NCBI GenBank assembly: GCA_002314605.1
Contig: DCGO01000027.1
Span: 1-9,723, forward strand
DNA length: 9,723 bases
Direction: 5' to 3'
Source: Lentisphaeria bacterium UBA1776
GTDB taxonomy: Bacteria > Verrucomicrobiota > Lentisphaeria > Victivallales > Victivallaceae
The position numbers and the translations under genes are program-made. The notes beneath the pieces were generated by a model. That model did no database searches. It saw only the letters and a program-made list of their open reading frames with translations, and had not been told where the DNA came from. Shown here piece by piece: positions 6,473-9,723 of the stretch. Each line of letters begins with the position of its first letter. The stretch's first letter is position 1.

Positions 6473-7258
6473 TCAGAACGGACGGAATGGATTCTTTTTG
6501 GTCGCGGAAGAGACGTTGAAAAGCCCCTTCACAGTGCCGACATGACCGTCAGCGTACAGTGCCGTGGTCTGTTCCCCCACATGGGCAGGCATCTTTGCGT
6601 CCGCATAGTATCCGCTGGAATTAGGAGCGGTACTGGTATTGAGTTCCATCATCAGCCCCAGACTGGAGAGGCTGCTGTTTTTAATCCGGATGGATTCCAG
6701 TTTTTTCGGCTGCGCTCCGCCGTCTTCCTTGGAGGATCCGAAAAGATAACTCAACGGCGCCCCGGCGCCGGTGTACGCGCTGTTGTTGACACGCATAAAA
6801 GTATCGGCGTACTGTGCACGGCGGTACTGGGCATTCAGAAAGCAGAACCACGGATCGCCGCCGGTGCGGTATTTCGTATTGCCTCCGACACTTTCCTGAA
6901 CTGCCGGCTTCTTGAAGGACTTGAGATATACCTCCAGCAGCCCGACGGTCCTCCGTTCACCGGAGATCGTGCCGTCCGCCGTACAGGTGGGGGCGTTCTG
7001 GCTCCAGATGGGATTGTAGAGCGTAGCGCCGTATTCCGGTCCGGGGAGGAAGCTGTTGCTGTCTCCGGTGTACATATTCATGGCTCCGCCCAGTTGCTTA
7101 AATTTGCCCACACAGTCGATCTGCTGGGCCTTGCCCCTGGCGTTGTTGAGGGCCGGGAGCAGCATGGAGGCCAGAATGGCGATGATGGCGATGACGACCA
7201 GAAGCTCAATCAATGTAAACGCTGAACTTCGAAGAAAAATTCGATGTTTTTTCTGCAT
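6473..7258 (-). CDS. Type IV prepilin-like / type II secretion pseudopilin (DUF1559-like)
   Basis: A 261-residue protein with a short basic leader (MQKKHRIFLRSS), a prepilin peptidase site Ala13/Phe14 (Ala replaces the commoner Gly at -1), Glu18 at mature position 5, and the hydrophobic helix FTLIELLVVIAIIAILASML (14-33). The C-terminus carries H226-x10-D237-G238-H239-V (ADGHV), resembling the H-X9-DG protein-sorting motif of Planctomycetota/Lentisphaerota proteins of this class. The middle region (60-220) is polar, Gly/Ser/Asn-rich and not conserved in ways I recognise. ATG 7258 is preceded by GAAGG (7269-7265). It sits inside the catabolic operon, 94 nt after the isomerase. A role in a pseudopilus, in secretion, or in surface handling of the substrate is inferred. 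No secretion-machinery genes are nearby. Confidence 0.9.
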   Translation of the reverse strand: MQKKHRIFLRSSAFTLIELLVVIAIIAILASMLLPALNNARGKAQQIDCVGKFKQLGGAMNMYTGDSNSFLPGPEYGATLYNPIWSQNAPTCTADGTISGERRTVGLLEVYLKSFKKPAVQESVGGNTKYRTGGDPWFCFLNAQYRRAQYADTFMRVNNSAYTGAGAPLSYLFGSSKEDGGAQPKKLESIRIKNSSLSSLGLMMELNTSTAPNSSGYYADAKMPAHVGEQTTALYADGHVGTVKGLFNVSSATKKNPFRPF

Positions 7259-7282
7259 TTTAAACCTTCAACTTTAAACCTT
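7259..7282. repeat. Tandem 10-bp direct repeat over the pseudopilin ribosome binding site
   Basis: TTTAAACCTT occurs at 7259-7268 and 7273-7282, a 14-nt period. On the minus strand each copy reads AAGGTTTAAA, so the Shine-Dalgarno-like AAGG is duplicated, with the proximal copy 6 nt from ATG 7258. Confidence 0.6.
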
Positions 7283-7296
7283 AAATTTTCGTCTGA

Positions 7297-7331
7297 CTCC
7301 CCCTCCCGGCGGCATTCTGCAGGAGGGAGAG
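7297..7331. other. Stem-loop between isomerase and pseudopilin genes
   Basis: CTCCCCCTCC (7297-7306) pairs with GGAGGGAGAG (7322-7331), 10 positions with one C-A mismatch and a 15-nt loop. On the minus strand it is followed by GTCAGACGAAAATTT, without an immediate U-tract, so it is at most a partial terminator or a processing element. Confidence 0.5.
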
Positions 7332-7352
7332 GAAATGACGTTCACCGATTCA

Positions 7353-8207
7353 TCAGCCGAGGCGGCTCCTGACGAACTCCAGATTGTGTTTCATGCCAAT
7401 TTCCGGTTCCGGAAGTTCTTCCGGATACCAGAATTTCTCGTATTCGTCGCAGACATAGCCGCTGTAACCGATCCGCCCCAGTTCCGCAAGGACCGGGAGC
7501 CAGTCCACCGTGCCTTCGCCCATCAGCTGGGAGCGTTTGGCCAGCGGGAAACGGTTGGTCATGCTCCAGTCCTTGATATGCACATGGCGGATGTAGGGTG
7601 CTGCGGCCCGGACCGCTTCCGCGCCGTGCTCCACCCCGGCGGTTTCCACCCAGGCGTAATCAAAGAGCATGCCCACATTGCTCATTCCCACATCCTGAAT
7701 GATGCGGACGGTGTCGCGGACGCTCATGGTCAGGGATCCCACATGGGTCTCAATGACGATCCCGACCCCGAGTTTCCCTGCATATTCCGCGACTTCGCGG
7801 ATACCGGAAACAGAGGTGGTCCAGACATCGCTGAACCACGTTTTCTGGGCGGCTTTGGTAAAGGGTTCCACGCCGCCGTAGCAGCGGATCAGGGGGCACT
7901 CCAGTTCCGAAGCGATCTCGGCAACGTGCTTGAGCTGCTTGATGGTCTCGGGACGGGCATCAGGATCGGTGTAGTCCTTGTAGTAGCTGGTAAGACAGGC
8001 GAATTCCATGTTCAGCTTCTTCGCCGCAGCGCCGATCTTCTTCACTTCATCGCCGGTGATGGTCTCACTGTTGATCTGTGCGTCCTTGGTATGGACCCGG
8101 ACTTCGATCCCGTCGTAGCCGATCCGGTGAAAGAGATCAAGACACTGATAGATGTCACGTCCGGGGGCCCCCATGGTGTGACCTGCAAACTTGATGCGAT
8201 TACTCAT
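7353..8207 (-). CDS. Sugar phosphate isomerase/epimerase (AP-endonuclease-2-like TIM barrel)
   Basis: A 284-residue xylose-isomerase-like TIM-barrel enzyme of the IolE / hydroxypyruvate isomerase / epimerase superfamily. Metal-site residues appear in the expected order: Glu153 (VIETHVG), Asp183 (LFDYAW), His208/His210 (RHVHIKD) and Glu255 (CDEYEKFW); Glu35 in GIEVRVH closes the first strand. The length is typical (270-300). ATG 8207 has AGGAGG at 8220-8215, 7 nt upstream, the strongest site in the window. The regulator's stop is 22 nt upstream. With the neighbouring Gfo/Idh/MocA enzyme it probably forms an oxidation/isomerisation pair acting on the imported sugar; a 3-keto-sugar, inosose or uronate intermediate is possible. 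No TTA, CTA or TCA codon occurs. The fold is confident, the reaction is not. Confidence 0.9.
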   Translation of the reverse strand: MSNRIKFAGHTMGAPGRDIYQCLDLFHRIGYDGIEVRVHTKDAQINSETITGDEVKKIGAAAKKLNMEFACLTSYYKDYTDPDARPETIKQLKHVAEIASELECPLIRCYGGVEPFTKAAQKTWFSDVWTTSVSGIREVAEYAGKLGVGIVIETHVGSLTMSVRDTVRIIQDVGMSNVGMLFDYAWVETAGVEHGAEAVRAAAPYIRHVHIKDWSMTNRFPLAKRSQLMGEGTVDWLPVLAELGRIGYSGYVCDEYEKFWYPEELPEPEIGMKHNLEFVRSRLG

Positions 8208-8229
8208 TTTTCATCCTCCTGTTGATGAT

Positions 8230-9249
8230 TTATTTTTTCAGGTTGACGGTTGTTCCGCCGACATACAACTTTGCTTTGACTGCACTGGACGGCTGCCGGA
8301 GCCCCTCCCGGACACCGTAGATCAGTTTCAATGTTTCCTCCGCCATTTCATCCAGATTGGGATCCACCGTCGTCAGCGCAGGACTGATGAACCGGTCCAG
8401 CAGAGAGTGCCGGTCATAGGCGACAATGCCGAGATCTTCGGGGATCCGGAGCCCCGCTTCCAGCGCCCGGGTCAGTACCAGCGCCGCAGGGACATACTGG
8501 GGAATGAAAACAAGGGTTTTTCCCTTTTGACTTGCGAGCACAGGTACAAGCTGATCCGCCAGGGTGCCGTAATTTTCCGTAAAAAAGTCCCCGCAGGGCA
8601 ATCCTGCGGCGGCACAGACGGCGGAAAAACCGCCGCACCGGAGCTGTTCGCAGGAGCTTTTCCGGGTTGAGACCACCACCATGGCCCGGTCATAGTGCTT
8701 GAGATGGATTTTCCGGGCCAGCTTCGCAATTGCAGTCTGATCATTGCCGCTGCAGGAGAGGAACCCTTCCACCCGCCGGTTCATCAGCACGATTTTGGCA
8801 AGGTTTTCCGCATTGGCGGTGAGGTATTGATCGTCTTTCGGACGGGTCCCGACCACCAGCACCGCGTCGTAGCGCCGGATGGCGGATGGCTGGAGGACGC
8901 CTCTCAATTCGCCGGGAGCGTAGGACGCATACGACACATCCAGGCAGGAGCGGCTTTCATGTTTCTGCAGAACGATATTCAGTTGGGCCATAAAATCGCT
9001 GAACTGCGTGTAAAGCCACGGGCTGGCAACCAGAAGATGCAGAGGATTCCTCCTGCATTCCGAAAGGCGCACTGCCGCCTCATCCGGGCAGTAATTCAGT
9101 TTTTTGCAGACCTGCAGTACCCGCCGGGCGGTCTCTTCGGAAATATGAAATCCGGACTGACGGCGGTTGATCACATAGGACACCGTGGTCTTGGAGACCT
9201 CGGCAATCCTGGCAATATCATTGATGGTGGCCTTGCGGGAGTTCTGCAT
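8230..9249 (-). CDS. LacI/GalR family transcriptional regulator
   Basis: A 339-residue DNA-binding regulator. The helix-turn-helix is at 8-27 (TINDIARIAEVSKTTVSYVI), followed by the third helix and hinge with a Leu62 in AAVRLSECRR corresponding to the minor-groove Leu. A periplasmic-binding-protein-like sensor domain fills about 70-335, ending with the family's LGIVAYDRHSLLDRFISPAL (273-292) and TTVDPNLDEMAEE. Length is typical. ATG 9249 has only a weak ribosome binding site. It is the first gene of the operon, with a palindromic operator-like site 25 nt upstream overlapping the predicted transcription start, so autoregulation and control of the whole operon are inferred. The effector is likely the imported sugar or an intermediate. 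In Lentisphaerota, lone LacI-type regulators beside such catabolic sets are a common arrangement. Confidence 0.93.
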   Translation of the reverse strand: MQNSRKATINDIARIAEVSKTTVSYVINRRQSGFHISEETARRVLQVCKKLNYCPDEAAVRLSECRRNPLHLLVASPWLYTQFSDFMAQLNIVLQKHESRSCLDVSYASYAPGELRGVLQPSAIRRYDAVLVVGTRPKDDQYLTANAENLAKIVLMNRRVEGFLSCSGNDQTAIAKLARKIHLKHYDRAMVVVSTRKSSCEQLRCGGFSAVCAAAGLPCGDFFTENYGTLADQLVPVLASQKGKTLVFIPQYVPAALVLTRALEAGLRIPEDLGIVAYDRHSLLDRFISPALTTVDPNLDEMAEETLKLIYGVREGLRQPSSAVKAKLYVGGTTVNLKK

Positions 9250-9273
9250 TTCAGTACCGTTTCACGTTTTTCG

Positions 9274-9285
9274 GTTCACGTGAAC
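9274..9285. promoter_or_regulatory. Candidate LacI-family operator (perfect 12-bp palindrome)
   Basis: GTTCACGTGAAC is a perfect palindrome with a central CG, the typical LacI/GalR operator design. It lies 2 nt downstream of the predicted -10 box, covering the likely transcription start, and 25 nt before the regulator's ATG. A second TTCACGT half (9261-9267) repeats 14 nt closer to the gene. Binding by the adjacent regulator is inferred. Confidence 0.65.
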
Positions 9286-9287
9286 TA

Positions 9288-9320
9288 AATATACACCTGT
9301 AACATCTTTTTACAAGTCAA
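9288..9320 (-). promoter_or_regulatory. Predicted sigma70-type promoter of the operon
   Basis: On the minus strand TATATT (9293-9288) is preceded by TTGTAA (9315-9310) at 16-nt spacing; TTGACT (9320-9315) overlaps as an alternative, too distant -35 (21 nt). The position fits a start near 9281 and a short leader to ATG 9249. Confidence 0.5.
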
Positions 9321-9384
9321 GTTACGGAAAATTATCAAATTTTTACACAGATATCCCACATTTTTTCAAAAAATGGGTGTCTGG

Positions 9385-9412
9385 CCACATTCTCTTGCGT
9401 GAGAGAATGCGG
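9385..9412. terminator. Hairpin near the insertion-sequence end, possible terminator
   Basis: CCACATTCTCT (9385-9395) pairs with AGAGAATGCGG (9402-9412) over 11 positions with one mismatch, loop TGCGTG. TTTT follows directly on the plus strand, the form of a rho-independent terminator for transcription running into the IS. For the transposase mRNA (minus strand) the hairpin lies 39 nt after the stop, with a T6 tract (from a run of A at 9373-9368) 11 nt further on. It may separate IS transcription from the operon in either direction. Confidence 0.5.
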
Positions 9413-9451
9413 TTTTGGAAAAGCCGTTTTGTCAGATTTTTGTTTTTACGG

Positions 9452-9723
9452 TCAGATGTCGCCAAAGTCGAACTGCATTTGAACGGCAGAAAGTCTGATT
9501 GGCGGAGAGGTCTCGTTTTCTTCCGTATCAAGCAACTTTATCAAAGAACACAATGATCGTTGGCTCCAAAGCATTCCTTTTACAAGGGTGTAGAATCTGC
9601 GGAAAGAACTTTTCCATTCGCCGATCCAGGCAACAAGACGCAATAACAGATATGTGAGCAAAGCGATCCATATCTGCCATTTGATGGCATTTTCACTCGT
9701 TCCGAGAAAATCGGCAAGTTGTA
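9452..9723 (-). CDS. IS4-type transposase, C-terminal part (gene continues beyond the window)
   Basis: The frame is open to the right edge: codons before 9661 read QLADFLGTSENAIKWQIWIA and run without a stop, so the TTG at 9661 is internal, not a start. The 89 visible residues (GTSENAIKWQIWIALLTYLL, then RLVAWIGEWKSSFRRFYTLV, ending FDFGDI) match the C-terminal tail I know from IS4-superfamily transposases common in Bacteroidetes and Lentisphaerota; the motif ENA-x-K-W-Q-I-W corresponds to the region following the last catalytic acidic residue. The DDE residues lie outside. Base and codon use differ from the operon: it is A+T-richer and uses a TTA leucine codon. The IS lies about 130 nt upstream of the operon promoter and transcribes toward it. 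Whether it is intact or a remnant cannot be judged. Confidence 0.8.
   Translation of the reverse strand, partial: QLADFLGTSENAIKWQIWIALLTYLLLRLVAWIGEWKSSFRRFYTLVKGMLWSQRSLCSLIKLLDTEENETSPPIRLSAVQMQFDFGDI
9452..9723 (-). mobile_element. End of an IS4-like insertion sequence
   Basis: Inferred from the transposase C-terminus. The outer boundary lies left of 9452, probably between 9359 and 9451; target duplication and inverted repeats cannot be checked without the other end. Confidence 0.6.

Larger units (their letters stand above)
9250..9451. other. Regulatory intergenic region between regulator and transposase
   Basis: This 202-nt, A+T-rich stretch holds the operon promoter, the operator-like palindrome, the A/T palindrome CATTTTTTCAAAAAATG (9359-9375) and the hairpin at 9385-9412. 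The insertion-sequence boundary must lie here, but only one IS end is in the window, so its terminal inverted repeat cannot be confirmed; GGGTGTCTGGCCAC (9375-9388) is one candidate terminus. Confidence 0.45.

Noticed and set aside
6542..8225. Plus-strand frames at 6542-7225 and 7335-8225
   Set aside because: Antisense shadows of the pseudopilin and isomerase genes.
8191..9288. Plus-strand frames at 8191-8670 and 8695-9288
   Set aside because: Antisense shadows of the LacI-type regulator, in the same codon register.
9343..9531. 62-codon minus-strand frame overlapping the IS end
   Set aside because: It overlaps the transposase 3' end out of frame, spans the hairpin and the IS boundary region, is basic and low in information, and has no ribosome binding site.
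9661..9661. TTG at 9661 as a start of a 69-residue protein
   Set aside because: The same frame stays open to the window edge with typical transposase residues, so this codon is an internal Leu.

Overview
The window reads as a chromosomal carbohydrate-utilisation locus from a Lentisphaerota-type bacterium (Victivallis-like; a Planctomycetota or Verrucomicrobiota relative is possible). The assignment rests on gene style rather than a marker gene: a DUF1559-like pseudopilin with a type IV prepilin N-terminus and a C-terminal ADGHV motif, placed inside a sugar-catabolic operon beside a LacI-family regulator, a Gfo/Idh/MocA dehydrogenase, a TIM-barrel sugar isomerase, a long SSS transporter and a secreted beta-helix protein. 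The catabolic genes are clearly G+C-rich. The last ~450 bases are more A+T-rich and belong to an insertion sequence and its flank.

All supported genes lie on the minus strand, so transcription runs from right to left. From the right edge: 9452-9723 is the C-terminal end of an IS4-type transposase that continues outside the window. 9250-9451 is intergenic and holds a hairpin near the IS end, a sigma70-like promoter and a perfect 12-bp palindrome placed as a LacI-type operator. Then follow lacI-type regulator (8230-9249), sugar isomerase/epimerase (7353-8207), pseudopilin (6473-7258), Gfo/Idh/MocA oxidoreductase (5340-6293), sodium:solute symporter (3019-5271), secreted beta-helix protein (1736-3022), HpcH/HpaI aldolase (966-1724) and D-2-hydroxyacid dehydrogenase (44-973). 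A possible next gene starts at the left edge.

Spacing indicates a single operon: 22 nt between regulator and isomerase, a 4-nt ATGA overlap between symporter and beta-helix gene, 11 nt to the aldolase and an 8-nt overlap between aldolase and dehydrogenase. The three larger gaps (94, 179 and 68 nt) each contain a strong stem-loop, two of them perfect, which may set differential expression along the transcript.

The inferred role is that an acidic or otherwise modified sugar, possibly released or bound at the surface by the beta-helix protein, is imported by the Na+ symporter, remodelled by the dehydrogenase and isomerase, cleaved by the class II aldolase to a pyruvate-type 2-oxoacid plus an aldehyde, with the hydroxyacid dehydrogenase reducing a 2-oxoacid product. 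The substrate is not identifiable from sequence. No sugar kinase, dehydratase, recognisable glycosidase, RNA gene or CRISPR array is present. Long plus-strand reading frames are antisense shadows of these genes.
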